From positions 1 through 41,736 of the forward strand of contig PBTH01000059.1 in NCBI GenBank assembly GCA_002726495.1: 41,736 bases of DNA, written 5' to 3'. The notes beneath the pieces were generated by a model, which was not told where the DNA came from, searched no databases, and saw only the letters and a list, made by a program, of their open reading frames with translations. Shown in pieces: positions 8,388 to 17,658 of this stretch (its first letter is position 1; each line of letters opens with the position of its first letter). Position numbers and translations under genes: made by a program. This DNA is from Methanobacteriota archaeon. Lineage in GTDB: Archaea > Thermoplasmatota > Poseidoniia > Poseidoniales > Poseidoniaceae.

Positions 8388-10022
8388 TCATTCAAAACCT
8401 TGTGCATTTGAGTTCAACACCTTTGCTGATTCGCCCGACCTTAGACAAACCGAAACAACGTCATCGTGCCCTGAAGGAGGATCGGTCCAATCGGGGTCGC
8501 CAGGGAGAACAAGTCCAGCCCCGATTTGAACGAGACGAGATGCTAATTCTCGTTGAACTTGTACCAGTTCGTCCCAATTCGTATCCTGGTCCTTCCAGAT
8601 TTTCCAACGCTTCAAATCCCTAGAACTGCGGACAAGTCGGGCGTACAACTTGAGATGCAATCGTGCAGATAGAGGCCACCACAACAAGAACACCAAGAAG
8701 ATTCCAAGCGCTGGTAAATATGTGATGTATTCAAGCAACCAATGAGAAATTAAAAACGAGTTGATCGGACTTGCTGTGCTAAGCAAAGACCACGTCATTA
8801 TAGCGGAAGCCACCATCCACCACATAGGAAAGAAGATAACGGCTGAAAGGACCTTTATCGTTCCAATGACGGACGTGTCAATCTTCTGCTTTTTCATGAC
8901 CCAGCTGAGAAGGCCGTTTCCTTTGTAGGGCGGATAATTGCCTGCTATCGCACTCCATGTGACGAGTCCAAACATCCAAACAAGCGCCCATATCCATATT
9001 GCAAGAACTTTCAGATAACCGAAAACCGAGAAGGTTTCCGGCCGGGAATCTACGTCATAGGGAGAGATTCCTCTGCGCGTAAGAGCCTCGAAATGTTGTT
9101 CACAATCCTCAGCTAATTGTTGAGTTTCTTCCGGCCGTTGAGTCATCATGTACTCCCAACCTGCACGCAGGCGTCGCGCCCCGAGGACAGATTCTGCATA
9201 AGATGGTTTGACGAGTCTTTCTCCTTCTATCCGCTTTTTCTCGGCATATGCAAGACTTCTCCCCTTCCAAATCATTGTTCGTTCTCGCCATGTAGTTTTG
9301 GACAAGTTCGCACGGCGGAGTTCGACATCTATCGCTTGTGTAACCCCCTCAATCCATATCCGGTCCGTACGGTCTTGTTCGAAAGAATCTCCAACCGTAG
9401 GAGGGATTGGATTCAATTCCATCACTCGTTCAATGACAACCGCTGCCCGCTCACGGAAGGTGTGGGATTCTGAGTAATGCAACCCAATGGGAACCACTTG
9501 AGGTTCTGGCAATTCTTTCTCGATCGCTTCCCTTCGGGCATGCAGGAGAATCCTGGCTGCTCCTGAACGAACGCGTCTCACATTTGATTCAGCGTGTGTT
9601 GCCCCTTCGGGAAAAATAAGAACACGCCCCCCATGAGCAATTTGGTGTGACATGTTGGCCAGCATTTTTGCATTCCTAGCACGCGCTGCCTGTTTATCCT
9701 TAGAATCTCCTGGCCGCTCAACTGGGACGACTCCCGAAGCACTCAATAGCCGCCCAAGCAATGGAATCTTGAACAGTGTATGCTTTGCTATGGTTGTCAA
9801 TTTCCCAGGAAGAGACGCCGTCATGAGCATGGGGTCAATGAGTCCACTTGGATGCCAGGTGATGAACAGGATTCCGCCCTCTGGAGGGAGGTTTTCATCA
9901 TCGACGATGTTGATTTCACGGAACCAAATATTGGTTAGAAACCGATAAAATCGTCTTGCTATGCGATAAGATAGAGGAATTTTATCCTCATCGTCCCGGC
10001 TTGGGTCCTTCAACCACCGCAT
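8388..10022 (-). CDS. Glycerolipid-type acyltransferase (PlsC/GPAT superfamily) with C-terminal membrane domain
   Basis: This 544-residue protein has the LPLAT blocks: TWHPSGLIDP (57-64, acid/base His57 and Asp63), GVVPVERPGD (97-106) and FPEGATHAESN (137-147). The spacing is H-x5-D rather than the usual H-x4-D, as in the fungal Gpt2/Sct1-like branch and related bacterial proteins with HPNGLxDP motifs. After a soluble region of about 180 residues come four or five hydrophobic segments (about 345-470) and a soluble tail. The family esterifies fatty acyl groups to glycerol phosphate or lysolipids, which is not part of canonical archaeal ether-lipid synthesis. Bacterial-type acyltransferases have been noted in Marine Group II genomes. 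It lies between priL and the DUF373 gene on the same strand. Confidence 0.88.
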   Translation of the reverse strand: MRWLKDPSRDDEDKIPLSYRIARRFYRFLTNIWFREINIVDDENLPPEGGILFITWHPSGLIDPMLMTASLPGKLTTIAKHTLFKIPLLGRLLSASGVVPVERPGDSKDKQAARARNAKMLANMSHQIAHGGRVLIFPEGATHAESNVRRVRSGAARILLHARREAIEKELPEPQVVPIGLHYSESHTFRERAAVVIERVMELNPIPPTVGDSFEQDRTDRIWIEGVTQAIDVELRRANLSKTTWRERTMIWKGRSLAYAEKKRIEGERLVKPSYAESVLGARRLRAGWEYMMTQRPEETQQLAEDCEQHFEALTRRGISPYDVDSRPETFSVFGYLKVLAIWIWALVWMFGLVTWSAIAGNYPPYKGNGLLSWVMKKQKIDTSVIGTIKVLSAVIFFPMWWMVASAIMTWSLLSTASPINSFLISHWLLEYITYLPALGIFLVFLLWWPLSARLHLKLYARLVRSSRDLKRWKIWKDQDTNWDELVQVQRELASRLVQIGAGLVLPGDPDWTDPPSGHDDVVSVCLRSGESAKVLNSNAQGFE

Positions 10023-10073
10023 AAGATGAGGAGAGTCGCCGGCCTTTTAGAAACATCTCCGACGACTATGGGT

Positions 10074-11312
10074 TCAAGCACTGTCCGAGTCATCACCTTC
10101 GGCCGAGGATGCGTCATTGCCCGATGGTTCGTTGGGCGGGTCATCTCTCCGAGTCGTCAAACGTTTCCACCGTTGTGTGGCACGGATGTACTTGAGTGGA
10201 TGGTCCATCCACGGTTGATCACAGGTCCGATTATCACCTGGGAGTACAGGGCAGTTGTGATTGACTTTCAATTTGCCACATCCAGCTGGCGTATACTCGT
10301 GTTGATAGACGTGTTCAACTTGGTAAGATGTCGTTGATTCACTGAAATCTGGTGCGCCTCTAAAAAAGCCAACACATGCTTCCTGAGGCAGGGCCAACGT
10401 TGCGGACATGGACGCCAAAAACAAACGCCCAAAGTGATTCACGTTGACACCGTTGGTAAGTTCAGCAATGATTTTTTGCATGCATGGCGGCCAATCGCTT
10501 TCCTCTGCGCCAACCAAGGCGATGGCTTCACTCGCTTTGTTGGCCATTAGGTTTCGGACCATCCCCACTGGCTCTGCAAGCCTAACTGCCAAATCAGTTG
10601 TGACTTCTGCCATCTTGCCAAGCGTCTCGGATTCAATACCAATTTTGATACGTTCACGCAACAGGCGAGCAAGTTTTGCTGATGAAGCATATTGTCGTTC
10701 ATTGTGAAGGGTTACCCATCCATTCTGAAGGTCTACATTTGGTAAACGCCAACGGTCTCCTGTAATCTTTGGACATATCTCAATAAAATCGGAGAGCCCA
10801 ATTTTCCAAACCGACGACTTACCTTGCCGTAATTGACGCATGCTCATTGAAGAAGACGCAACAGCCATCGGGGCTTCGTTTTGAGACGACTGGACGACTT
10901 CGGAGATGTATGTGTTTGCTAGAACTGCAAGATTGACTTCGTCTTGAATAAGCAATTGTTCCGCCCTTGCCGCTTCAGCTTGGGCCCACCGTGCAATCAA
11001 GCGTTCATCTTCACTTGCACAAACAACCAATCGGGCATAGTAAAACGAAAACGCCTCGATCAATCGGCCTTCTTCTGTGTGAATATCGCCACCTACTACT
11101 TGCACTCCTTCTTTGGACTGCACGGAGTCAATGAGGCGTATCCGAGCTCGCTGACGTGCTTTTTCCATCCATGGGCCGTCCAAAAGTTCATTCAAATCGA
11201 TGGAGTGCCGTTGAGCCATATTCCGAATCCACTCGGCTGCTTGAGGTAGAAAGGGATAGCGAGCAAAGGTCACTTCGTCCGTCAAAACCGGTGGCTTGGT
11301 TGGGACGGGCAT
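10074..11312 (-). CDS. priL: DNA primase large subunit PriL (Fe-S)
   Basis: This is the archaeal/eukaryotic primase large subunit, 412 aa, with the four cysteines that hold the 4Fe-4S cluster: C277 (DWPPCMQKI), C345 (AGCGKL), C354 (NHNCPVL) and C364 (NRTCDQPW). The family HPLKYI motif comes directly afterwards. PriL partners PriS to make primers and controls initiation and product length. An acidic, disordered tail of about 30 residues ends the protein. GAGGT lies 6 bases before the ATG. It heads a leftward unit with the acyltransferase and DUF373 genes and diverges from mptE. PriS is not in the window. Confidence 0.95.
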   Translation of the reverse strand: MPVPTKPPVLTDEVTFARYPFLPQAAEWIRNMAQRHSIDLNELLDGPWMEKARQRARIRLIDSVQSKEGVQVVGGDIHTEEGRLIEAFSFYYARLVVCASEDERLIARWAQAEAARAEQLLIQDEVNLAVLANTYISEVVQSSQNEAPMAVASSSMSMRQLRQGKSSVWKIGLSDFIEICPKITGDRWRLPNVDLQNGWVTLHNERQYASSAKLARLLRERIKIGIESETLGKMAEVTTDLAVRLAEPVGMVRNLMANKASEAIALVGAEESDWPPCMQKIIAELTNGVNVNHFGRLFLASMSATLALPQEACVGFFRGAPDFSESTTSYQVEHVYQHEYTPAGCGKLKVNHNCPVLPGDNRTCDQPWMDHPLKYIRATQRWKRLTTRRDDPPNEPSGNDASSAEGDDSDSA

Positions 11313-11352
11313 GGTTGTACCTCAGCGGTCACTGATTATGAAGTTCAATGTT

Positions 11353-11359
11353 GGAGGTG
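11353..11359 (+). promoter_or_regulatory. Ribosome-binding site deciding the mptE start
   Basis: GGAGGTG lies 7 bases before a GTG at 11367. The in-frame ATG at 11391 has no comparable sequence upstream, so GTG is the likely start. Confidence 0.65.
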
Positions 11360-11366
11360 GTTTCTT

Positions 11367-12122
11367 GTGGACGAGAAGTTTGGGTGCGCCATGGATGAAG
11401 ACCTTCTCGCCGAAATGGTTCGCATCCAAGATGATGTGAGGGGGGCGTTTGGTTGGGATTATCGGGACGATCTCAACAGTGCGAGGGCAATGGCCCTAGC
11501 GTTCCAAGCCGATTCGCCGTATGGTGTGCCTCATTGGACCTCCCAGGGAAGGGAAGATACATTGAGTGGAATTAAAGAAAAATTAAGCAACGCAAAGCAA
11601 ATCGTACTCGTTGGAGCAGCCGCTCAAAAAAGTGAACTCGATTTGGAGTGGCCTGAGGGGACTCAATTTATTGCTGCAGACGGTGCGATTGGTGCATTGC
11701 CAAACCGGATCAAACCGACGTGTATCGTCACTGACCTCGACGGTGGAGAACATTTGGACAAAGCGGCCCTCAATGGCGCCCCAATGATCGTTCACGCACA
11801 TGGCGACAATCAACTTCGGTGGGAGCAGTATTTTCCCGATTGGGCAAACGGTGGTCAGCCTCCTCTGGTGTTAACCCACCAAACTCGAGAAGTATTCAGC
11901 AACATGTACAATCCCGGAGGATTCACTGATGGGGACCGAGCTGCCTGTTTGTTGCATTGGATCGATGTTGACCTGTCCATTGTCAAACTGATAGGTTACT
12001 CCACAGACCATCTGGGCTCATGGTCTGGAACGACAAACCCTGCACTCAAAATCAAGAAATTAAGCTGGATGAAACGAATACTGGAACAACTCCACCCTCG
12101 GTTTGGAGACCATATCTCGTGA
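11367..12122 (+). CDS. mptE: 6-hydroxymethyl-7,8-dihydropterin pyrophosphokinase, MptE type (DUF115)
   Basis: This is a 251-residue protein with the DUF115/MptE motifs: AADGAIGAL, PTCIVTDLDGGEHL, IVHAHGDN and GFTDGDRAACL. MptE transfers pyrophosphate to hydroxymethyl-dihydropterin in archaeal folate or methanopterin synthesis; in a non-methanogen the product is presumably a folate-type cofactor. The central Asp-rich motifs are those expected to bind Mg-ATP. It begins at a GTG supported by a strong ribosome-binding site. It diverges from priL across only 54 bases and is followed after 70 bases by a membrane protein on the same strand. Confidence 0.9.
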   Translation: MDEKFGCAMDEDLLAEMVRIQDDVRGAFGWDYRDDLNSARAMALAFQADSPYGVPHWTSQGREDTLSGIKEKLSNAKQIVLVGAAAQKSELDLEWPEGTQFIAADGAIGALPNRIKPTCIVTDLDGGEHLDKAALNGAPMIVHAHGDNQLRWEQYFPDWANGGQPPLVLTHQTREVFSNMYNPGGFTDGDRAACLLHWIDVDLSIVKLIGYSTDHLGSWSGTTNPALKIKKLSWMKRILEQLHPRFGDHIS

Positions 12123-12158
12123 TACATTCAACAAAGCGTTCTTTTCATGCCCAAGAAC

Positions 12159-12169
12159 ATAAACATATG
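12159..12169 (+). promoter_or_regulatory. TATA-like box before the small membrane protein
   Basis: CATAAACATAT is centred about 29 bases upstream of the ATG at 12193, a distance that fits an archaeal TATA box with a very short leader. A GGGGGAGGT at 12172-12180 might act instead as a ribosome-binding site on a readthrough transcript from mptE. Confidence 0.4.
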
Positions 12170-12192
12170 AAGGGGGAGGTTGAGTTTCTCAT

Positions 12193-12810
12193 ATGGCGGA
12201 GCGAATCCGGTGGAGAAATCCTGCCATGTGGCTTGTGGCTCTCTTGGTGGTCAACAGCGTTTGGAATGCCGTTGCGTCCCAAGAAGCACCGAACGAAGTG
12301 AATTCGCCGTCACAAACCGAAACATACCGCGAAATTGTTATTGCGCCTGTTGCTGAACTTGACAGAGCCATGCCCGCTCGGATGGAGGTTTCATTCAGTG
12401 CACCAAATACAGACAGCGGGGCAATCGGATACATCATTTTACTCAACAACGAAACCAAAGTTGTAGAGTGGAGAGGGAATTTGGGAGATGAGGTTCCGCA
12501 GTGGTCCGGAACGCTTGAACCGGGAACCTACACCATTGAAACGGTGGTTGATGAAGGGATCGTTGCTCAACAAGAACTCTTCATTCGGCCTTTTGAAGCG
12601 TATCAACTTGAAGGGCATATCATGTTGAGTCTCTTGCTCGTCTTCCTCGCTTTTACTGAACAAGGAATACGGGCGCTTGCAAAGAAATACCAGCAACCTG
12701 AGGTATCCGATAACCAAGAACTGTCGCCATTCAAGAAGATGCAATCGGGTGACCCCGACCTTGAACATGTGTACAATCAAGACTCCCCCTGGAGAGAACC
12801 CCTTCGCTAG
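12193..12810 (+). CDS. Membrane-anchored extracellular beta-sandwich protein, unknown function
   Basis: This 205-residue protein begins with a signal sequence or membrane segment (MWLVALLVVNSVWNAVAS). It has an extracellular domain of about 110 residues with beta-sandwich character (EVSFSAPNTDSGAIGYIILL, LEPGTYTIETVV). A second membrane helix (IMLSLLLVFLAFTEQGI) and a charged cytoplasmic tail of about 45 residues follow. I do not recognise a family; the PGTY-type strand is common in Ig-like or GOLD-like sandwiches. Its stop is separated from the stop of the convergent PolD gene by one base. Confidence 0.75.
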   Translation: MAERIRWRNPAMWLVALLVVNSVWNAVASQEAPNEVNSPSQTETYREIVIAPVAELDRAMPARMEVSFSAPNTDSGAIGYIILLNNETKVVEWRGNLGDEVPQWSGTLEPGTYTIETVVDEGIVAQQELFIRPFEAYQLEGHIMLSLLLVFLAFTEQGIRALAKKYQQPEVSDNQELSPFKKMQSGDPDLEHVYNQDSPWREPLR

Positions 12811-12811
12811 A

Positions 12812-15800
12812 TCACAAGAAATCTGAAAGCGAAAGTTGCTTTGCTCGGTCGTTGTTGAACAGCGAGTCAACGCTGTCCGCCAACCATTCAACATTTTGAC
12901 GCGTGTAGGTGTCAACCCCGTAATGGTCCATAACGAAACGGGTGACTTTGATGTACTTGCGAACGGCGCCCTCTGAGACAGTTAGCGCAAGGTTACCACC
13001 GCACAAATCGCCTTCCGACTTGGCAACTCCAACACTTGAAAGCCCTCGCCCTTTGGCTTTCTCCGGCTGAATACATTTCCCTGAAAGTGGCATCCTGCGA
13101 TAAGAGTGAGCACATTTCAAACAGCGCACTTTTTGTCGTCCATAGGCGTTGAGATTCCCTCGCAAATCCGGCAAGAAGTGTGAGCGTACCACGCTTGAGG
13201 CGACGGTTCGAACATCAACGCCTCGGAGACGATGACCAAGTGCAAGTTGCCCGTTCATTTTGTCAATCATTGTTTCAAGTGTCTTGTATGCGGAAAGTGC
13301 TGGCCCTTCGTCAATTGAATGGCAATCATGGGTGTACCCATATCCGCGTACCGCTGCTACACTGCCCAAACGGCGCTCCACGAAATCCATCCGATGTGAG
13401 ATCGTTTTTGGATGGGGTTGACCGAGCGTAGCTTCGTAGAAATCTCGCTCGTAAAACCATCCAGAGTCAACGTTGAGAGCCTCTTTATCGACTTCTGTTG
13501 GATTTAATCGCGTGGTAAGGACCAATGGAGCATCCATTTGACCGCCCCGGTTTGCCGGTAGGATCTCTCTGCTGAAATTCAACAAACCGTCCATAAGAAG
13601 CATGATTGCATCTTCATCGCCATCGCAATTTCTTCGCTTTGCTGCATGGAACAAGGGGTGGGCATAACCGCCTGAACAATCGGCCCAGCCAATGATTCTG
13701 GAAAGCACACCTCCACTCGTGTGGGGGGCGAGAGCGCAAATCAAATGCCCAACCAAGTCATCGGGTTTCGTGACATTGTAATACGGTTCAGCTTTGTAAT
13801 ACCGAACCAAAAGTTCGTCAATATATCGGGCGGTTCTAACAAAGAAATCCCCTGCATTCTTGGCAACGATGAAATCTTGAGGAAAGATTTCCAAGACCTG
13901 TTCGTCATCTTCCAATGGTTCTCCGAGGTAATCGTGTGTGTAACCTAATGTGAGAAGTTTTTTCCATGGCACCCCGATTTCACGAGGACGGAAATGCGTC
14001 ACTGGAACATCGCTCATATCGAAGCGAACCGTTCCATCGCGGAACACAGGAAGGTCGTGTTTTGCTCGGAGAATGCCTTTTTCAATCGCTTCAGGAGTTT
14101 GGTCACGACTGTTGAGTTTTTTCATACATTTGACTTGGTTTGGAAGACGGTCAATACCCAATCGTATCCGAGCATCTTCCACCATGGTGTCAATTCTCAC
14201 TGTTTGAACCTCTCCTCTACGGCGTGAATTAGCCTTGGCTGAAGTCATGGTGGTTGGACCTTCACAGGCCTCTCCAGATCGTTCTTCACCGAAGTCATCT
14301 TTGGCCCGGTGATGGCAACGTAGGAAAGGTGACTCCTTTCCGCATTTGCTGCAAGTTCTGCGCCCAAGTTGAATGCGGATGGAACTTTTGTCGATCGCAT
14401 TGTTGAGCAGGCGCTGGGTTCCTCCATTGAGTTCAATGGGGAACAGTGCATTGGTTTTGGGATTCATCACACGAGGTGCAGCTTTTTCTGGACGGCCCAT
14501 TCTGCATCCGATTCGTATCGGGGCGCTGTGTTCCCACCTAAATTCTGAAAGACTGCGCACCAATGGTAAGATTCCATCCACAACATGGTCATCTTCCAAC
14601 CGTTGAGCCGATAGATAGGCTTGCTTGTCCTTTGGACCTTCGTCGATAATGGATGCTGCGGCTTCTCTGCCAACCTTGTCGGTTTCAGCAATCCCCAGTC
14701 CTCGCTGACGCGCACCGGTTTCAGATGCGATTCGGATGGTTGCTCGTTCTTTTTCCAGTTGCGACAAACGTTCTCGCTCTTCATCGAGAACTTCTTTGGC
14801 TTGTCTGAGTTGATTCAATCGGTCGTGAGCCATCTTGTTTCCATCTTTTTGACGAAGTGGTTGCTCTCCTTCAATTCCGAAACCGAGACCTTCTAGCGCT
14901 GCTGGCCACCCTGCTGTGATAACCAAGTCGTCTCCATCGTGATGATGGGCCAGTCCGAGAATCATCGCTGTTCCCTTTGCAATCCCATGTTGAATCAATG
15001 TCCAGCTCTCAGGAATGCTCGAACCAAACACTGGCGGTTCAGGGAAAAGGTTGGGCCCTGGGAGCATTGTTTTGTCCAGAATGGCTGAGGTTTCGGGTTG
15101 CAGTTCATCCAATTTCTTTGAATCCCAACCTCTCACGCCCCCGATAATTCGGAGTTGCTTGTGGTGAGGGAGCGGGTACGTCTTCACTGAGTTCTCAAGA
15201 GGGTTAACTGAGTTTATCACCGTACCAATAGCTTCAATCTTCGCGTCTGCAAACATGTCGAGCGCAGATGGAAGCCATTCAAGTGGCAAATCACGGAACC
15301 AAGGATTGTGCGGAGGGGGGAGAGAAGTAGAGAAACGGCGAGAAATGGCTTTTGCAGCGTCCCATTCAACGGTTGAATTGCGCAATTGTTGATGCCATTT
15401 CCTTCGCACATGATATTGCTTGTTCTCGTCGTCGGATTCAGATGGTTGCAAACCTGGGCACCCTTCTGGCCAATCGCCCCGTGCTCCACCAACCATTCCG
15501 ATGAAGACCTCAACATCCTCCGGGTGAACAAGACCTTCAATCAAATCACTAGCCCACCAATCGGTACAGTAACCAGCAGGGACCAATTTCTTGTTGTTCT
15601 CCATAAATTCACCATACCCAATCACCAACTCCCCGTTATCCCAAAGTTGTTTGACACTCCCTCGAATACGTGCGAAACTCGGCGCATCATCAAATCGGGC
15701 AAAGCGACCGTCTTCAAGGACAACCCAAGGGCCATCTGTTTCGTCGGATGGCGTAATTGCACAAGCCTTTCCAGGCCGTTCTATCTTCATTTGAGTGCCA

Positions 15801-16927
15801 ATGGTAATGAAATCGTCCAAGGCGAGCATTGAGGCCGTATTGGTGGATGCTGCGGCCAATCCTGAAGGTCGTGCTCGTCCGTAACGGAGACGGAACCCTC
15901 CTGCCTGCAAAGGCCCTCCAAATACCGGTCGGCCGGCGATAATATCTTTCATAAATTTTGTAATTGGTGGGACTTGTCTTGACTTAAAGGCCTCACCTTC
16001 TTCGGATTCCTCCTCTTTGCCACGAGATGCAAATTTGGAGATGAAATCCCAGCCGGGCACCTTCAGTCGTTCTGTGTGCTTTCGGATTTTAGGTGCCTTA
16101 AGGCACATTCCTTCTCCGATAACAAGGAGGACACCCCCCCTGATTCGAGCCTCGTCAATGTTACGGACGCGGCCGTAACCTGCACATTCAATCCGTTCAG
16201 TCGATTCGCCGTTAATCATGACCGGACAAGCCCGCACAATTTCGTCAATCTCACTTGGAGAAGGCCGATATTGGAGGTTGCCACGATAGAGGCCGAATTC
16301 TTCCTTGACTCGTTCAACTTCTGGATCCGTCGGTTGATAATGACCTACATTGAGTTCGCGGCGAATCATATCAGCAATCAAAACTGCAAGCGCTTGAGCG
16401 GTCCCCCCAGCTGCACGGATTGGACCGGCAAAATGAACCGATACGAACTGTGAACCATCCACATTGTTCAGGAGGCGGACCTCGCTAATTCCTTCAAGTG
16501 GCGCCACTAAAACTGCCTCGGTTAAAATCGCTAAACCGACACGTAAACCAACATCAATGGCCGTCTGCAAATCATATCCTTGTTCTCTAAATCCCCTCGC
16601 AACCGATTGAGCCATCATAATCGATGTCGTTTCACGGTCGTGGGCTTCCAACATCACTCGGATATCTTCGGCCACTTCGTAACCTTGCAAATATTCAACG
16701 AGAAGTTTCTCTGTTCGACCTGCGAGGTCGGCTGCTCTGGGAATTTCAACATGGTCACGATAATCGTAACCAAGGGAACGGACCTCCTCCGCGATGCGGT
16801 ATGCATCATCGGCCCGTTCATCCATCCATTGATGGTATGTTTCCATTTCGTGCTCTAAACGAGGAAGGTCAAGGCCGAGCAGCGGATTATGCTCAGCCGT
16901 TTTCTTCTCGTTGTTCGCAGTCGGCAT
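12812..16927 (-). CDS. polC: DNA polymerase D large subunit (DP2)
   Basis: This is the 1371-residue catalytic subunit of the archaeal replicative polymerase PolD. Recognisable parts are an N-terminal DP2 domain (HFAGPIRAAGGTAQALAVL), the FGGPLQAGGFRLRYGRAR segment, a zinc-binding CSKCGKESPFLRC stretch, and a second zinc region near the C-terminus (RCLKC...C...LCGG). The catalytic carboxylates lie in NCDGDED (N1100 to D1106) after HPLFHAAKRR. There is no intein at the sites often occupied in DP2. The last eight residues, QLSLSDFL (1364-1371), fit a PCNA-interacting (PIP) motif. The small exonuclease subunit DP1 is not in the window. A minus-strand CTTTAT/ATAAAG box near 16955-16964 is a possible promoter element. 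Confidence 0.97.
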   Translation of the reverse strand: MPTANNEKKTAEHNPLLGLDLPRLEHEMETYHQWMDERADDAYRIAEEVRSLGYDYRDHVEIPRAADLAGRTEKLLVEYLQGYEVAEDIRVMLEAHDRETTSIMMAQSVARGFREQGYDLQTAIDVGLRVGLAILTEAVLVAPLEGISEVRLLNNVDGSQFVSVHFAGPIRAAGGTAQALAVLIADMIRRELNVGHYQPTDPEVERVKEEFGLYRGNLQYRPSPSEIDEIVRACPVMINGESTERIECAGYGRVRNIDEARIRGGVLLVIGEGMCLKAPKIRKHTERLKVPGWDFISKFASRGKEEESEEGEAFKSRQVPPITKFMKDIIAGRPVFGGPLQAGGFRLRYGRARPSGLAAASTNTASMLALDDFITIGTQMKIERPGKACAITPSDETDGPWVVLEDGRFARFDDAPSFARIRGSVKQLWDNGELVIGYGEFMENNKKLVPAGYCTDWWASDLIEGLVHPEDVEVFIGMVGGARGDWPEGCPGLQPSESDDENKQYHVRRKWHQQLRNSTVEWDAAKAISRRFSTSLPPPHNPWFRDLPLEWLPSALDMFADAKIEAIGTVINSVNPLENSVKTYPLPHHKQLRIIGGVRGWDSKKLDELQPETSAILDKTMLPGPNLFPEPPVFGSSIPESWTLIQHGIAKGTAMILGLAHHHDGDDLVITAGWPAALEGLGFGIEGEQPLRQKDGNKMAHDRLNQLRQAKEVLDEERERLSQLEKERATIRIASETGARQRGLGIAETDKVGREAAASIIDEGPKDKQAYLSAQRLEDDHVVDGILPLVRSLSEFRWEHSAPIRIGCRMGRPEKAAPRVMNPKTNALFPIELNGGTQRLLNNAIDKSSIRIQLGRRTCSKCGKESPFLRCHHRAKDDFGEERSGEACEGPTTMTSAKANSRRRGEVQTVRIDTMVEDARIRLGIDRLPNQVKCMKKLNSRDQTPEAIEKGILRAKHDLPVFRDGTVRFDMSDVPVTHFRPREIGVPWKKLLTLGYTHDYLGEPLEDDEQVLEIFPQDFIVAKNAGDFFVRTARYIDELLVRYYKAEPYYNVTKPDDLVGHLICALAPHTSGGVLSRIIGWADCSGGYAHPLFHAAKRRNCDGDEDAIMLLMDGLLNFSREILPANRGGQMDAPLVLTTRLNPTEVDKEALNVDSGWFYERDFYEATLGQPHPKTISHRMDFVERRLGSVAAVRGYGYTHDCHSIDEGPALSAYKTLETMIDKMNGQLALGHRLRGVDVRTVASSVVRSHFLPDLRGNLNAYGRQKVRCLKCAHSYRRMPLSGKCIQPEKAKGRGLSSVGVAKSEGDLCGGNLALTVSEGAVRKYIKVTRFVMDHYGVDTYTRQNVEWLADSVDSLFNNDRAKQLSLSDFL

Positions 16928-17049
16928 CGTCGCTCGTTTCCTCTTGACGGCGACCCTTTATCATCAACACGGTGGGTTTCTTTTGACGAGCCCCGACATG
17001 AAAAATTGAAGGAAGGAAAGTTCATGTCTTAAGGGCCCAAGCCTCAATC
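16928..17049. promoter_or_regulatory. Divergent promoter region polC/pyrE
   Basis: The minus strand carries ATGATAAAGG about 30 bases before the polC start, a plausible TATA box with a leader of a few bases. On the plus strand a GAAAAATTG element near 17000-17008 could drive pyrE with a leader of roughly 15-20 bases. No RNA gene or strong hairpin is seen. Confidence 0.4.
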
Positions 17050-17649
17050 ATGGCCGTTCATGAAAGCGTTCACGCCCATCCTCAATGGAATCGACTTGCA
17101 ACATTGGTCAAAGAATTGGCATTCCTTGATGGAGGCCACGATGAGGCGTTCACCCTCGCAAGCGGGCGTCACTCACGATGGTTTTTTGATACCAAGCCTG
17201 TGATGATGCACCCCGAAGCAGCGGGCATTCTAGGGACGCTCCTCAATGTCAGAATGAAGGCCTTAGCAGCCGATTTCGTCGGGGGCTTGGAATTGGGTGC
17301 CGTCCCCTTAACAGCGATTGTGATCACGTCTCCTGACGCAGGCGACTCGTTGCGTGGATTCATGGTACGAAAAGAGCCAAAGGGACGCGGGGGTCGCAAA
17401 ACCAACAATCCCCCGGGTATTGAAGGGGCATCTTTGGATGGCGGGGGCAAGGTCGTGGTCGTTGAAGATGTAACGACAACCGGTGGCTCATCAATAAAAG
17501 CCGTCGAGCGAATCCATGCTGATACGGAATGTGAAGTGGTCGGCGTCATCAGTATTGTCGATCGGGAAGAAGGGGCAGAACAAGCCTTTGCTGACGCTGG
17601 CCTCCATTTTGAAAGTCTGTTGACCCGAAGTCACATCGCTGAGTTGTGA
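17050..17649 (+). CDS. pyrE: Orotate phosphoribosyltransferase
   Basis: This is a type I phosphoribosyltransferase of 199 residues with the PRPP-binding loop VVVVEDVTTTGGSS (135-148). The orotate-PRTase features LASGRHSRWFFDTKP (37-50) and FVGGLELGAVPL (76-87) are present. It converts orotate and PRPP to OMP in pyrimidine synthesis. There is no fused OMP decarboxylase. The stretch KEPKGRGGRKTNNPPGIEG is the flexible catalytic-loop region and is somewhat extended. The next gene starts 9 bases after its stop, so the two are probably co-transcribed. Confidence 0.95.
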   Translation: MAVHESVHAHPQWNRLATLVKELAFLDGGHDEAFTLASGRHSRWFFDTKPVMMHPEAAGILGTLLNVRMKALAADFVGGLELGAVPLTAIVITSPDAGDSLRGFMVRKEPKGRGGRKTNNPPGIEGASLDGGGKVVVVEDVTTTGGSSIKAVERIHADTECEVVGVISIVDREEGAEQAFADAGLHFESLLTRSHIAEL

Positions 17650-17658
17650 GGGTTCCAA

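Noticed and set aside
12812..16927. Intein in the PolD large subunit
   Set aside because: The protein is continuous, with no splicing-type Cys start, homing-endonuclease segment or terminal HN motif.
17024..17032. Minimal upstream frame ATG TCT TAA behind a purine-rich stretch before pyrE
   Set aside because: It is only two codons, easily by chance, and probably upstream of or at the transcript start.
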